DNA of 64,000 nt from JBFMFH01 sp040752275 (GCA_040752275.1 JBFMFH010000051.1:1-64000); one strand, 5' to 3'; counted from the first letter of the stretch, positions 46,348-56,082 are shown. A program made the numbers and translations. Notes: a model not told the origin generated them from the letters alone.

Positions 46348-49008
46348 ATGACACTCATGAAGCGCATCGCACTGACCGTCGCGCTGGGCTCCCTCCTCGC
46401 GCTCGCGGGACTGACCCCCTCGGGCCCGGCGCTCTTCGCCCAGCCGAACCGGCTGGTCTCGCCGGACAACGGGCATGTCGCCCTCGGCCTGGCCGTGAGG
46501 CGGCTGAACACCATCGGCCGGTTCCTGCAGGCCACGGCACACCCCGACGACGAGGGCAACGGTCTGCTCGCCATGCTGAGCCGCGGGCAGGGTATGCAGG
46601 TGGCGCTGTTCACGATGACGCGCGGCAACGGGGGGCAGAACGAGATCGGCCCGGAGCTCTTCGAAGACCTGGCGGTGGTCCGCACCGCCGAATTGCTCGC
46701 GGCCCACAGGCTGGACGGAGCGGACCAGTACTTCGCCCGTGCCGTCGACTTCGGCTACTCGTTCAGTACCGAGGAGACGTTCCGCAAGTGGGGCAAGGAT
46801 GAAATCCTGGCAGACACCGTCCGGATCATCCGGATGCTGAGGCCGGATGTCATCACGGCGATGCCGCCGGACGGCACGGGTGGCGGGCAGCACCATCAGG
46901 CTTCCGCTCTCATCACCCGCGAGGCATTCCGTGCGGCCGCCGATCCGGCCCGCTTTCCCGAGCAGATCGACAAAGGCCTGCGCCCTTGGCAGGCGAAGAA
47001 GCTCTACTTCCTGGCCGGGTTCGGCCGCATGCGCATGGCCCCGGCAGGCGTGAGGACCGTGCCCGTCGACCTCAACGTCTTCGATCACCTGCTCGGCCGG
47101 ACCTACGCCGAGATCGGCGCCGAGGCCCGGGCCATGCACAAGTGCCAGGGCATCGGCCAGGTGCTGCCGCTGCCTGGGCCGTCTGGCTCGAGCTATCGAT
47201 TGGCGGACACGGTCCTGGCGGGCCAAGCGGGTAAGGAGGAGACCGGGCTGTTCGACGGCATCGACACCTCGCTCGCGGGCCTGGCTGCGTATGCCGGACC
47301 CACGCCGCCGGCGGGGCTGACCGCCGGCCTCGCCGCGATTGCTGCAGAGGCAGAACGGGCACAGGCGCTGTTCGACGAACGCGGCGACGGTGCCACCGTT
47401 CCCGCCATCATGGCCGGAATCGCCGCCGTGCAGGCCCTGCGGTTGCAGTTGAGATCGTTCAATCTGTCCGCCGCACTGGCCTTCGAGATCGAACACCGCC
47501 TGCTCTCGAAGCTGCGGGATTTCGAGCACGCCGCACTCCTCGCGCACGGCATCGTCATCAACGCCCTGGCGAACGACGGACTGGTGTACGGAGGGCAGCC
47601 GGTGAGGGTCAGCGTCTCGGCGGCGAACTTCGGGTCGGCCGGGATCGAGGTCGCGATGGTCGGCCTTCAAGGCTTCGACGGCGAGGCGGCGGTCTGCAGG
47701 ACGGGCGCCGTGGCCCCGGGCAGTGTCTTCACATGCGCGTTGGATGTGAAGATCCCCGCCAACGCAGAGGCGACCGAGCCGTACTGGAAGCCCGAGCCGG
47801 GCGCCGCGCGCTCGGCGTTCAGGGCTGGCGTGCCCTTCGGAGTGCCGTTCGAGCCAACGCCCTTCCGGGTGCGCGTGATCTTCCGTCTGGCTGGCACGGA
47901 GATCGGGACCGATGTGCCGGTGATCTTCCGTTCGGGCGCCGATCTGTTCACCGGCGAGAAGCGGGTGGAACTGCTCGTGGTGCCGGCATTCTCCGTGCGG
48001 ATGAACCCAGGGGTCGTCATTGTTCCGGCTGGCGCCCGCGGTCTGGGGAGGACGGTGTTCGTCACCGTCGTGAACGGAACGAAGGGCCGTGCCTCGGGAA
48101 CCGTGAAGGTCAGAGCGCCGGCCGGCTGGACAGTCACGCCGCCATCGATGCCCGTGTCGTTGGCCAATGAGGACGAGGCGTTCACCGTCCGCTTCGACGT
48201 GACCGTGCCTCCAACGGTGAGGACCGGCGACTACCGGATCGCCGCCGAGGTGACGTCCTCCGCGTTCCCGGGCGTGGCCTTCAGCCGGGGGTATCAGGCC
48301 GTCGAGTACCCCCACTTCACGCGGCGCCACGTCATGCACGACGCAGCCGCCAGCGTGAAAGTGCTCGATGTGAAGACCACCCCTGCCGTCAGCGTGGGCT
48401 ACATCATGGGTGTCGGTGACGTCGTCCCGCAGGCACTGGAACAGATTGGCGCGACGGTGACGTTCATCGGTGCCGACGAACTGGCCTGGGGTGATCTGTC
48501 GAAGTACGACGTCATCATGACCGGGATCCGCGCCTACGAGCGGCGAGCGGACCTGCGGGCCTACAACCGGCGCCTTCTCGAGTATGTTGAGGGCGGCGGG
48601 ACGGCGATCGTCCAGTACAACAAGATGGAGTTCAACCAGGCCCAGTATGGGCCGTTCCCGGTGCGCGTGAGCGGCAGCCGGGCCACGGCCGAGGACGCCC
48701 CCGTTCAGGTGCTGGTGCCCGACCATCCCCTCTTCAACTCGCCCAACAAGGTGGACCCAGGGACCTGGGATGGCTGGGTTCAGGAGCGCGGGCTCTACTT
48801 CCTCGGCGAGCGCGACCCGAAGTACGTGGACCTGATTCAGGTCGACGAGCCTTTCGAATACAACAAGGGGATCAAGACCGGCGCGCTCGTCGAGGCGCGC
48901 TACGGCAAAGGCCGCTGGCTGTATCTCGGCCTCGGGCTCTGGCGGCAGGTGCAGGCGGGAACTCCAGGCGCCTACGAACTGCTTGCGAACCTGGTAAGTC
49001 TGCGATAA
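46348..49008 (+). CDS. Exported PIG-L family deacetylase with C-terminal ThuA/GATase-like domain
   Basis: An 886-residue exported protein. Signal peptide about 1-31. The PIG-L/LmbE zinc deacetylase domain (about 55-300) has AHPDDEGNG (His65, Asp67-68) and QHHQASA supplying the other zinc histidine. A middle beta-rich section (about 410-640) looks like NEW3/Ig-type domains (GTVKVRAPAGWTVTP, YRIAAEVTSSAF). The C-terminal 200 residues (VGYIMGVGDVVPQALEQIG, KYDVIMTGIRAYERR, GTAIVQYN, DHPLFNSPNKV) resemble a ThuA or class I amidotransferase-like fold without an obvious Cys-His-Glu triad. It may remove N-acetyl groups from an extracellular amino sugar. The next gene starts 20 bases later. Confidence 0.88.
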   Translation: MTLMKRIALTVALGSLLALAGLTPSGPALFAQPNRLVSPDNGHVALGLAVRRLNTIGRFLQATAHPDDEGNGLLAMLSRGQGMQVALFTMTRGNGGQNEIGPELFEDLAVVRTAELLAAHRLDGADQYFARAVDFGYSFSTEETFRKWGKDEILADTVRIIRMLRPDVITAMPPDGTGGGQHHQASALITREAFRAAADPARFPEQIDKGLRPWQAKKLYFLAGFGRMRMAPAGVRTVPVDLNVFDHLLGRTYAEIGAEARAMHKCQGIGQVLPLPGPSGSSYRLADTVLAGQAGKEETGLFDGIDTSLAGLAAYAGPTPPAGLTAGLAAIAAEAERAQALFDERGDGATVPAIMAGIAAVQALRLQLRSFNLSAALAFEIEHRLLSKLRDFEHAALLAHGIVINALANDGLVYGGQPVRVSVSAANFGSAGIEVAMVGLQGFDGEAAVCRTGAVAPGSVFTCALDVKIPANAEATEPYWKPEPGAARSAFRAGVPFGVPFEPTPFRVRVIFRLAGTEIGTDVPVIFRSGADLFTGEKRVELLVVPAFSVRMNPGVVIVPAGARGLGRTVFVTVVNGTKGRASGTVKVRAPAGWTVTPPSMPVSLANEDEAFTVRFDVTVPPTVRTGDYRIAAEVTSSAFPGVAFSRGYQAVEYPHFTRRHVMHDAAASVKVLDVKTTPAVSVGYIMGVGDVVPQALEQIGATVTFIGADELAWGDLSKYDVIMTGIRAYERRADLRAYNRRLLEYVEGGGTAIVQYNKMEFNQAQYGPFPVRVSGSRATAEDAPVQVLVPDHPLFNSPNKVDPGTWDGWVQERGLYFLGERDPKYVDLIQVDEPFEYNKGIKTGALVEARYGKGRWLYLGLGLWRQVQAGTPGAYELLANLVSLR

Positions 49009-49028
49009 CACAGAGGACAGGAGACGAC

Positions 49029-50441
49029 ATGTTCAAGCCTGAAGTGTTCCGGGAGCGGCGAGCGCGCCTGGCCAAGGACGTGGGATCGGGCATCATCCTC
49101 CTTCTCGGCAACGACGAAGTGGGGATGAACTACGGGGCCAACACGTACCATTTCCGCCAGGACAGTACGTTCCTGTACTTCTTTGCCGTCGACCAGCCTG
49201 GGCTCGCGGCCGCGATCGATGTCGATGCGGGCACCGACACGCTGTTCGGCGACGACCTGACGGTCGCCGACATCGTCTGGACCGGCCCGCAGCCGACCGT
49301 CGCCGACCATTGCAAGCCGGCCGGCATCGTGTCGAGCGCGCCCTTGGCTCAGCTGGAAGGTCGGGTGACCGAAGCCATCAAGCAGGGCCGCCGCGTGCAC
49401 TTTCTGGCCCCGTATCGGACGGAGCACGCGCTGAAGCTCGCCCGCATTCTCGGCATCAAGCCCGGCATGGTGCCGGCGTACCGATCCGAGGCGCTCCACA
49501 AGGCCGTCGTGGCGCAGCGCAACATCAAGTCGGCCGAAGAAGTGGCCGACATCGAGTTCGCCATCGGCGTATCGCGGGAGATGTACCTGACTGCGATGGC
49601 GGCCGCCAAGCCTGGCAGGTACGAGTACGAGGTCGTCTCCGAGATCGTTCGCGTGGCCTACGGCAAGGGCTGCGCCCTGTCGTTCCCGATCATCTGCTCG
49701 GTGCACGGCGAGACGCTGCACAACCATCATCACGGCAACCAGATGAAGGCCGGCGACGTCATGGTGCTGGATTCGGGCGTCGAGACGGTGAACAAGTATG
49801 CAAGTGACATTACACGGACCATTCCCGTCGGCGGGAAGTTCAGCGCGCAGCAGCGGGCGGTGTACGAGATGGTCCTGCGGACCCAGTTGACGGCCATCGG
49901 CGCCATCAAGCCCGGTGTGCCGTACCGGGACGTGCACCTGCTCGCCGCGAAGAGCTTCGCGACGGACCTCAAGGCCGCAGGCCTGATGAAAGGCGATGTC
50001 GACGAAGCTGTCGCTGCCGGAGCGCACGCCCTGTTCTTCCCACACGGCCTCGGCCACATGATGGGGATGGACGTGCACGACATGGAGAACGTCGGCGAGC
50101 AGTACGTCGGCTACGAGCCCGGCGTCGAGCGGAGCACGCAGTTCGGCCTCGGGTATCTGCGGCTGGCCCGTGCGCTGCAGCCGGGCTTCGTACTCACCGT
50201 GGAGCCGGGGCTCTACTTCATCCCGCAGCTCATCGACCAGTGGAAGGCCGAGAAGCACCTCGAACAGTTCATCGACTATGCCGAGGTCGAGAAGTACCGC
50301 GATATGCGCGGCTACCGGGTCGAAGACAACGTGCTGGTGACAGAGTCCGGCAACAAGGTGCTGGGCCCGCCGATTCCGAAGACGGTCGCGGATGTCGAGG
50401 CCGCCTGCGCAGGACAGCAGTCTACTTCTTCTCTCCCTTGA
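49029..50441 (+). CDS. M24 family Xaa-Pro aminopeptidase
   Basis: A 470-residue metallopeptidase of the aminopeptidase P group, which removes the N-terminal residue before proline. The N-terminal creatinase-like domain (about 1-165) has YHFRQDSTFLYFF. The pita-bread domain supplies the metal ligands: Asp in VLDSGVET, Asp in YASDITRT, His in HGLGHMMGMDVHD, Glu in TVEPGLYF and Glu in YRVEDNVLV. No signal peptide is seen, so it is probably cytoplasmic and finishes imported peptides. It lies 20 bases after the deacetylase gene. Its last 20 bases overlap the end of the convergent S9 peptidase gene. Confidence 0.92.
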   Translation: MFKPEVFRERRARLAKDVGSGIILLLGNDEVGMNYGANTYHFRQDSTFLYFFAVDQPGLAAAIDVDAGTDTLFGDDLTVADIVWTGPQPTVADHCKPAGIVSSAPLAQLEGRVTEAIKQGRRVHFLAPYRTEHALKLARILGIKPGMVPAYRSEALHKAVVAQRNIKSAEEVADIEFAIGVSREMYLTAMAAAKPGRYEYEVVSEIVRVAYGKGCALSFPIICSVHGETLHNHHHGNQMKAGDVMVLDSGVETVNKYASDITRTIPVGGKFSAQQRAVYEMVLRTQLTAIGAIKPGVPYRDVHLLAAKSFATDLKAAGLMKGDVDEAVAAGAHALFFPHGLGHMMGMDVHDMENVGEQYVGYEPGVERSTQFGLGYLRLARALQPGFVLTVEPGLYFIPQLIDQWKAEKHLEQFIDYAEVEKYRDMRGYRVEDNVLVTESGNKVLGPPIPKTVADVEAACAGQQSTSSLP

Positions 50442-52467
50442 CATATCGATCGAACCACGCCAGATACCGCTCGTACCGATCCCGCTGATAGCTGGGAATC
50501 GTCAGGCCGTGGAACTGGCCCGGGTAGATGACGAGCTGCGTGTCGACCCCGAGGCTCCGCAGCGCCTGGTACATCTGCTCGCCGCCGGCGAGCGGGACGT
50601 TGAAGTCCTTCTCTCCGCCCATGAAGAGCGTCGGCGTCTTGATGCGGTCCGCGTGCCAGAACGGGTAGGAGAGCTTGATGTACAGATCCTGCGCCTTCCA
50701 CGGGTGGCCGACCTCGATATCCCACTGCACGATGTACTGGTCGAGTCCGTACATGCTCGACTGCAGCGCACTGCCGGCACCCGAGACGGCGCCCTTGAAA
50801 CGGGTGTCCGTCGCGATGGTGTAGTCGGTCAGAATCCCGCCGTAGCTCCAGCCCCCGATGCCCAGCCGATCCGGATCGGCGATGCCCATCGCGATGGCCT
50901 GGTCCACCGCGCCGAGAAGATCCACGACCTCCTTGTTGCCCCAATCGGCGTAGATCGCCTTCTGGTACGCCTCGCCCCGGCCCGAGCTGCCGCGGTAGTT
51001 GATGGCCAGCACGACGTACCCGTTGGCTGCGAAGAACTCCCGCTGGAAGTCGAACGAATGGTCGTCCTGCCCGTTCGGCCCGCCATGGATGACGAGGAGC
51101 GTCGGATACTTCGTGCCCGCCGTGTAGGACGGCGGCTTCACCATCAGTCCGTGCACCTCGGTCCCGTCCTTGCTCCTCGACGAGAAATCCTCGGTCGTCC
51201 CGAGCTGCAGTTCGGCGAGCAACGCATCGTTGTGGGTGGTGAGCTTGCGGAGCTTGCCGCCTTCCAGCACGTGGACTTCGGACACTTCCGTGGCCGACTC
51301 CGACAGCAGTGTCATGGCTCCGTCGGCGCCCAGCGAGAGGCTCGAATACACGCGCTTGCCCTCGGCCACTCTCTCGACGGGGCCGCCCTCCGTCGTCGTC
51401 TTCCCGACGTAGGTGATGCGGTCGTCGTCCACGGTGAAGTACAGGCTCTTGCCGTCGGCCGACCAGCTCACCCGGCCCGAGACCGGCCGGTCGAGCTTCG
51501 CCGTCAGGACGCGGGCCTGGCCGCCCGCTGCCGGGACGATGGCAACTCTGGCGATGTCGTACGCGAGGTACTTGGTCTCGTCGCCCTGGAAGTACGCAAT
51601 CCACCGGCCGTCCGGGCTCCAGGACGGCCGGCCCGTGTTGGCGCCTGCGAAGCTCGTGAGCTGCACCGGCTCCGCGCCCGGCTTCGCATCGACGACATAC
51701 ACGTGGGAGTCCTCGTTCCGATCGGGATCCTGCCCGACCCGTCGGCTGACGAAGGCCATGCGCCGGCCGTCGGGTGACCAGGACGGCGAGGAGTCGTTGA
51801 ACTCACCCTTTGTGATCTGCTCAGCCTTCTTCGCGGCGATGTCGTAGATCCAGACGTGCGAGTAGAAGCGCTTGAGATAGCCGCTCCGGTCCTGCTTGAA
51901 ATGGTACCGGTCGATGACGATGGGCGGCGCTGTCTTCCGCTTCCAACCCTCCATCTTCTCCGGTTCGTCGGCGGGATCCTGGTCGTCCTGCACGAAGACC
52001 AGTCGCGTGCTGTCGGGCGACCACGAGTAATCGCTGACGCCGCCCTTGATCTCGGTGAGCTGCTGCGCTTCGCCGCCGCTGCGGTTGAGGAGCCAGACCT
52101 GCGCGCCGAGCTTCTTGGCGTCTTCGTCCCCGCGGCTGGCGAGGAAGGCCAGGTACTTGCCGTCCGGGCTCCAGCGGGGCGAGCTTTCGCTGTCGGGGCT
52201 GAACGTGAGCTGGATGTCCTGGGTGCCGTCGAAGCTGACCATCCAGATATCGGTGTTGCGCTTGTCCTTCTCGACGTCCGTGCTGCCCAACGTGTAGGCG
52301 ATCCATGCGCCGTCCGGGGAGCGCTGGGGATCGCCGACCGTCTTGATCTTGAAGAGATCGTCGATCGTAATCGGACGTCTCGCCGTCTGGGCGGACGCGG
52401 GCACCGCCCCGACACAGAGGGCCAGCGCCACGACTATCGCAACGACCGGAATCGGAATTCTGCGCAT
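50422..52467 (-). CDS. S9 family prolyl oligopeptidase-type peptidase
   Basis: A 681-residue exported serine peptidase. Signal peptide about 1-28 (VVAIVVALALCVGAVPASAQ). Residues about 30-400 form a beta-propeller of TolB/WD40-like repeats (WSPDGKYLAF, WSPDSTRLVF, WSPDGRRMAF, WSPDGRWIAY). The C-terminal alpha/beta-hydrolase domain has Ser in GIGGWSYGGILT, Asp in MGGEKDFNVP and His in PGQFHGL. This is the acylaminoacyl-peptidase/DPP-like branch. AAAGG precedes the ATG. It is downstream of the GH38 gene on the same strand with a 45-base gap. The 20-base overlap with the convergent M24 gene means the two mRNAs are antisense at their 3' ends. Confidence 0.92.
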   Translation of the reverse strand: MRRIPIPVVAIVVALALCVGAVPASAQTARRPITIDDLFKIKTVGDPQRSPDGAWIAYTLGSTDVEKDKRNTDIWMVSFDGTQDIQLTFSPDSESSPRWSPDGKYLAFLASRGDEDAKKLGAQVWLLNRSGGEAQQLTEIKGGVSDYSWSPDSTRLVFVQDDQDPADEPEKMEGWKRKTAPPIVIDRYHFKQDRSGYLKRFYSHVWIYDIAAKKAEQITKGEFNDSSPSWSPDGRRMAFVSRRVGQDPDRNEDSHVYVVDAKPGAEPVQLTSFAGANTGRPSWSPDGRWIAYFQGDETKYLAYDIARVAIVPAAGGQARVLTAKLDRPVSGRVSWSADGKSLYFTVDDDRITYVGKTTTEGGPVERVAEGKRVYSSLSLGADGAMTLLSESATEVSEVHVLEGGKLRKLTTHNDALLAELQLGTTEDFSSRSKDGTEVHGLMVKPPSYTAGTKYPTLLVIHGGPNGQDDHSFDFQREFFAANGYVVLAINYRGSSGRGEAYQKAIYADWGNKEVVDLLGAVDQAIAMGIADPDRLGIGGWSYGGILTDYTIATDTRFKGAVSGAGSALQSSMYGLDQYIVQWDIEVGHPWKAQDLYIKLSYPFWHADRIKTPTLFMGGEKDFNVPLAGGEQMYQALRSLGVDTQLVIYPGQFHGLTIPSYQRDRYERYLAWFDRYVKGEKK

Positions 52468-52512
52468 GATGGACCTTTCATGGATGAGTTCAGACCTGGC
52501 CCGGTCGCGCGA

Positions 52513-55500
52513 TCAGCGCGACTCGGCCTCTCCTGTATTCTGTCTCCTGTCTCCTGTCTTCTGAAAGCCGGCGTCCAACGGTGCCTGCCGCACGACCTGG
52601 ATCACCCTCGTGCCATGGGCGGGCAGCGTGATTGGCTCGCTCAGCCCCTCGATGCGCAAGTATGGCAACGTACTTGCGCCCTCGGGACTGAGTGCTGAGC
52701 GAGCGGATCCGACCACGTTCGGCGGGAACGAATCGCGGCCGTCATTGCGAGTCGAGGCACTCAGCGGAACAGTGAAGCGGCCGTCGCGGTCCTGACCGAG
52801 CAGCGCGGACACCATTGGTCCCGGGTGCAACCGCACTACCGCCTGTGAGTCCGAGGCGTTGTAGAGCCGCGCGGTGATCGCTCCGCCCTCCTCCCGCAGC
52901 GACGACACCACCACCGACGCGCCCTGGATGGTGAACGGTGGGCGGATCGGAGGAACGGAATTGTCCGAGATGAAGGCCACGAGCGGGTAGTCCTGCTCGG
53001 CCCCCATTCGCCACAGCTCGACCGGGTCGAACGCCCCGTGCGGCCGCACGGCGAACCTGAACGACAGGGGGCCGCTCTGGTCGGCCTTGAAGTTCGTGTG
53101 CCAGTAGTTGTTCAGCAGGTACGCATAGAGCGTGGCGCCGGGCGAGACCCGCTCGCGCCAGGCACGCGTCCCCGAATCGTGGATGCGCTCATCCGTGATG
53201 GCCCCGAGTTCGATGAGCGGGGCGTCCTGCGACACGAGCGAGAGGCCGAGGCTGTCGTTCGAGACGTCGACGGCACTGTGCGCGCCGATGAAGTCGCGGC
53301 ACGAGCCCGGCAACTGGTCACGGCCGATCTCGACCAGCGCCTCGCCCAGATCGACGCGCGTCACGCCCCCTGGTACCCGGAGCGGGAACGCGACGTGGGC
53401 GCTCTCCTTGGCGCGCACCCGTGCCTTGTCGAGGTCGAGCTGGACCCAGAAGACGTCGGTGCTGGCAACCATCCGGATGCGCAGGGTGGAGGCCGTCGTG
53501 CCCGGGAATGCCCCGTCGAGCCGGACGGTGGCGACGATCGGGCCCGCATCTTCGATGGTGAGACGCCCGAGGCTGCCGCCGACCGCTTCGCCGGGATCGC
53601 GGCCGGGCACGTACAGGTAGCGGAAGAGCCCCGGATCTCCGGACACGAACTCGTGGCCGTCGGCGCCCGCCCATCTGAGGCTGGTGACGGCACCTCTCTC
53701 TTCATCAAGGGTCAGGCCCAGGCGGCTGTTGTCGACGACAGCCCCATCCACGCGGACCGGCTGGCGGGGCAGCCCTGGCTTCCCCGACCGAACCCGCAGG
53801 CGGACCGAGCGAAACGGCATCAGGCGGTCGACCCAGACCGCGAGGGTGCCGTCCGAGAGGCGCTGGGACGGGAGCACCTCGTTTCCGGCCAGGACACGGT
53901 CTCCCGCCGTGGACCACGCGGCCGGGAGCAGGACGAGGCCCGAGCGCTGCCACGACAGCGTGTTGATGACGTCGATGCCCGTGCCCGTCCACTCGATCCG
54001 CGGCGTGGCCCCCTCCAGCAGCGCGCGCGTCTGGCGGCTGGCCTGGACGGCGAACTGACGCTTGTACTCCCACTGCGCCATCACGTCCGGCCTGTCCGGC
54101 TGGCTGATGCTGTCGGCCGCGCCCCAGGTGTGCTCGTGCCAGAGCAGGATGTTGCGCCAGGCCTCGGCACGCCTGTCCGGCGGCAGCCGGATCCCGGCGA
54201 GCACTGAGAGACGCTCTGCCTGTGCGAGGCGCCTGGCGGCGCCGCGCACGGCTGTCTCCTCGGCCGCGCTCGAAAGAGCCCCGTCCTCCCAGTACGGCGT
54301 CATGTCGCCCGCCATCTCGGGCAGGTCCCGGCCGTGGCGGCGCTCGAACTCCGCGAACAGGGACTCGGTCGTGTCGATGACGAGGCGCGGCGTCTCGAAT
54401 CGCTCGTTCCACGCCCGCACGAAGTCAGGCAGGTCCGGATCGACCGGGCCGTTGTCACCACGGATCGTGTAACGAACCTGCACGAGGTCGTACGGGTAGG
54501 CGTTCGCAGTCAGCGCGCGCGCGTACTCGAGGATGGCATCCCGGCCGCGGTCCGACACGTGCCCGACGTTGAGACCGTGAAACCACGAGTACCCGCGCCC
54601 GGCCATCCAGAAGAGCAGGCGCTCTTCGCCGGACTGGGAGACCCACCAGAACGGCCAGTCGCCCAACGCCTTCAGCGTGGCGCCGATCCGATCGCCCCCA
54701 TCCGGGAGGCCGGGCATGTAGTTGGGACCGCTGCTGAAGTAGCGGACGCCGGATTCGGCCAGAGCCGCCACCACCGTCCAGCTCAGGCCGGGGACGTCGG
54801 TGTGCATGACCGAACGGATGGGGTCGAACCCGTATTCCGCCTGCAGCCGCCTTGCCGCCATCGTCCAGGCGCGCAACTCCTCCGGCGTGGCCAGGCCGGT
54901 CAGGATGCTCGCGTAGTTGGCTTGAAGGCCGATGGTGCCGTTCTTCACGGCGGCGATGAAGGCCCGGCGCTGATCCGGACTGGCCTGGGCCAGGTAGCTC
55001 TCGACGGACCACAGACCCTCGACGTTCCACTTGAAGCGCGCGCCGGCCGGATAGTCGGCCGTCCTCAGCCCGAGGCCGACGGCATCCTCGAGGTTCTTCC
55101 ACTGCTTGCGCTCGACCTCTGGCTGCGGGTCCGAGTAACCGATGTCCACGTGGGAGTGCGGCAGCAGGTGCAGCTCGCGGCGCTGGACCGGTGTGAGGGC
55201 CAGCTGGCCGTCGAAGGTCACCGCACCGCCGAGCTCGACGCGCACCGGCAGGTTCATCTCCTCGTTCGGGCCGGCCGGCACCAGGAGGCCAGAGTGCCCT
55301 GTGTCGACCTGGCCGCTCCACAGCACCCGATCGCCCGTGCGCACTACTACGGGCGCGTCTTCGCCGATGTGGCTGATCTCCACGCGGATGGCGCGCCGGC
55401 CGCCGGCGAGTACGGCCTCCTCCGCACCTACTCTCGTCCCTTCCCGCACGGGCTCCTGCGGCCCGAGGTAGTAGTCCTGGGTGTTCGCGGCCTCACCGAC

Positions 55501-56016
55501 GACGCGGAACCGGGGCGCACCGGTGCCGAAGAACGAACGCGGCGCGGTGAGCCACATGAAACCGAAGAGCTCGTTGAAGGTACCGACCCTGGTTGCCTTG
55601 AACGAGAGCGCCGAGCCGCTGGCGCCGAAGACAGTCCACTCCCGATCCGCCGTCGTCTTGCCGGAGGTGAACGTCGCGCACGCCTGGCCGTTGGCGAAGA
55701 AGGAGAAGCGGTGGGCCCCGTAGCCGGACGCGGTGCCTGCGTGCCAGAGATACGTGACCGGCGTTTCGGGGGGGCCGTCAGGGACCGGCTCGCCTTCCCA
55801 CTCGACAGCCATCTCCCCGTCGGTCGTGCGGCTCAGCAGCGTACGTGTCTGGCCGGGATAGGCCCAGCGATACATGATCCAGTTGCCGGAGATGGTCCGG
55901 ACGTACCCCTGGAGCCACGCGTCCGGCAGGCGAAGCGGGCCGCGCCCTTGTTCCCGCGCGAACGGCGCGGGCGCTGCAAGGGCCAGAACAACCGCGAGCA
56001 ACAGCGTGCGGGACAT
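52513..56016 (-). CDS. GH38-like (alpha-mannosidase family) exported glycoside hydrolase
   Basis: An 1167-residue protein with a signal peptide (about 1-20, LLLAVVLALAAPAPFA). A beta-rich N-terminal part (to about 280) precedes a GH38-type barrel that opens with LHLLPHSHVDIGYSDPQ, the zinc His/Asp motif, and has HTDVPGLSW as candidate nucleophile block. FSSGPNYMPG and FHGLNVGHVSDRG follow. The C-terminal half is a long beta domain (WVDRLMPFRSVRLRV, RLNGAFPG-like strands, LPAHGTRVIQVV). Substrate is uncertain. Two oddities: the last residues (QKTGDRRQNTGE) are encoded by an intergenic-type tandem repeat, and the leader upstream of the ATG is pyrimidine-rich repeat with no ribosome site. Confidence 0.78.
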   Translation of the reverse strand: MSRTLLLAVVLALAAPAPFAREQGRGPLRLPDAWLQGYVRTISGNWIMYRWAYPGQTRTLLSRTTDGEMAVEWEGEPVPDGPPETPVTYLWHAGTASGYGAHRFSFFANGQACATFTSGKTTADREWTVFGASGSALSFKATRVGTFNELFGFMWLTAPRSFFGTGAPRFRVVGEAANTQDYYLGPQEPVREGTRVGAEEAVLAGGRRAIRVEISHIGEDAPVVVRTGDRVLWSGQVDTGHSGLLVPAGPNEEMNLPVRVELGGAVTFDGQLALTPVQRRELHLLPHSHVDIGYSDPQPEVERKQWKNLEDAVGLGLRTADYPAGARFKWNVEGLWSVESYLAQASPDQRRAFIAAVKNGTIGLQANYASILTGLATPEELRAWTMAARRLQAEYGFDPIRSVMHTDVPGLSWTVVAALAESGVRYFSSGPNYMPGLPDGGDRIGATLKALGDWPFWWVSQSGEERLLFWMAGRGYSWFHGLNVGHVSDRGRDAILEYARALTANAYPYDLVQVRYTIRGDNGPVDPDLPDFVRAWNERFETPRLVIDTTESLFAEFERRHGRDLPEMAGDMTPYWEDGALSSAAEETAVRGAARRLAQAERLSVLAGIRLPPDRRAEAWRNILLWHEHTWGAADSISQPDRPDVMAQWEYKRQFAVQASRQTRALLEGATPRIEWTGTGIDVINTLSWQRSGLVLLPAAWSTAGDRVLAGNEVLPSQRLSDGTLAVWVDRLMPFRSVRLRVRSGKPGLPRQPVRVDGAVVDNSRLGLTLDEERGAVTSLRWAGADGHEFVSGDPGLFRYLYVPGRDPGEAVGGSLGRLTIEDAGPIVATVRLDGAFPGTTASTLRIRMVASTDVFWVQLDLDKARVRAKESAHVAFPLRVPGGVTRVDLGEALVEIGRDQLPGSCRDFIGAHSAVDVSNDSLGLSLVSQDAPLIELGAITDERIHDSGTRAWRERVSPGATLYAYLLNNYWHTNFKADQSGPLSFRFAVRPHGAFDPVELWRMGAEQDYPLVAFISDNSVPPIRPPFTIQGASVVVSSLREEGGAITARLYNASDSQAVVRLHPGPMVSALLGQDRDGRFTVPLSASTRNDGRDSFPPNVVGSARSALSPEGASTLPYLRIEGLSEPITLPAHGTRVIQVVRQAPLDAGFQKTGDRRQNTGEAESR
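52528..52563 (-). repeat. Tandem repeat inside the 3' end of the GH38 gene
   Basis: On the minus strand this is CAGAAGACAGGAGACAGGAG followed by ACAGAATACAGGAGAG. It encodes the protein tail QKTGDRRQNTGE. The same 24-base core occurs in opposite orientation just upstream of the gene at 56027-56050. Confidence 0.85.
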
Positions 56017-56023
56017 CGGTAGG

Positions 56024-56082
56024 AGGCAGGAGACAGGAGACAGAATACAGAAGACAGGAGACAGAATACAGAAGACAGGAGG
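56024..56082 (+). repeat. Tandem repeat abutting the GH38 start codon
   Basis: ACAGGAG-type units followed by two perfect 21-base tandem copies (56040-56060 and 56061-56081; each reads ACAGAATACAG then AAGACAGGAG). It begins seven bases upstream of the GH38 ATG. The rest of the gap to the M81 gene (56083-56256) shows no gene. Confidence 0.85.

Noticed and set aside
46072..49011. A 979-codon minus-strand frame opposite the PIG-L gene
   Set aside because: No recognisable motif or signal peptide. The composition is typical of reverse-complement shadow frames.
54334..56022. A 562-codon plus-strand frame inside the GH38 gene
   Set aside because: It is antisense to a gene with coherent domains and has no homologous-looking content or ribosome site.
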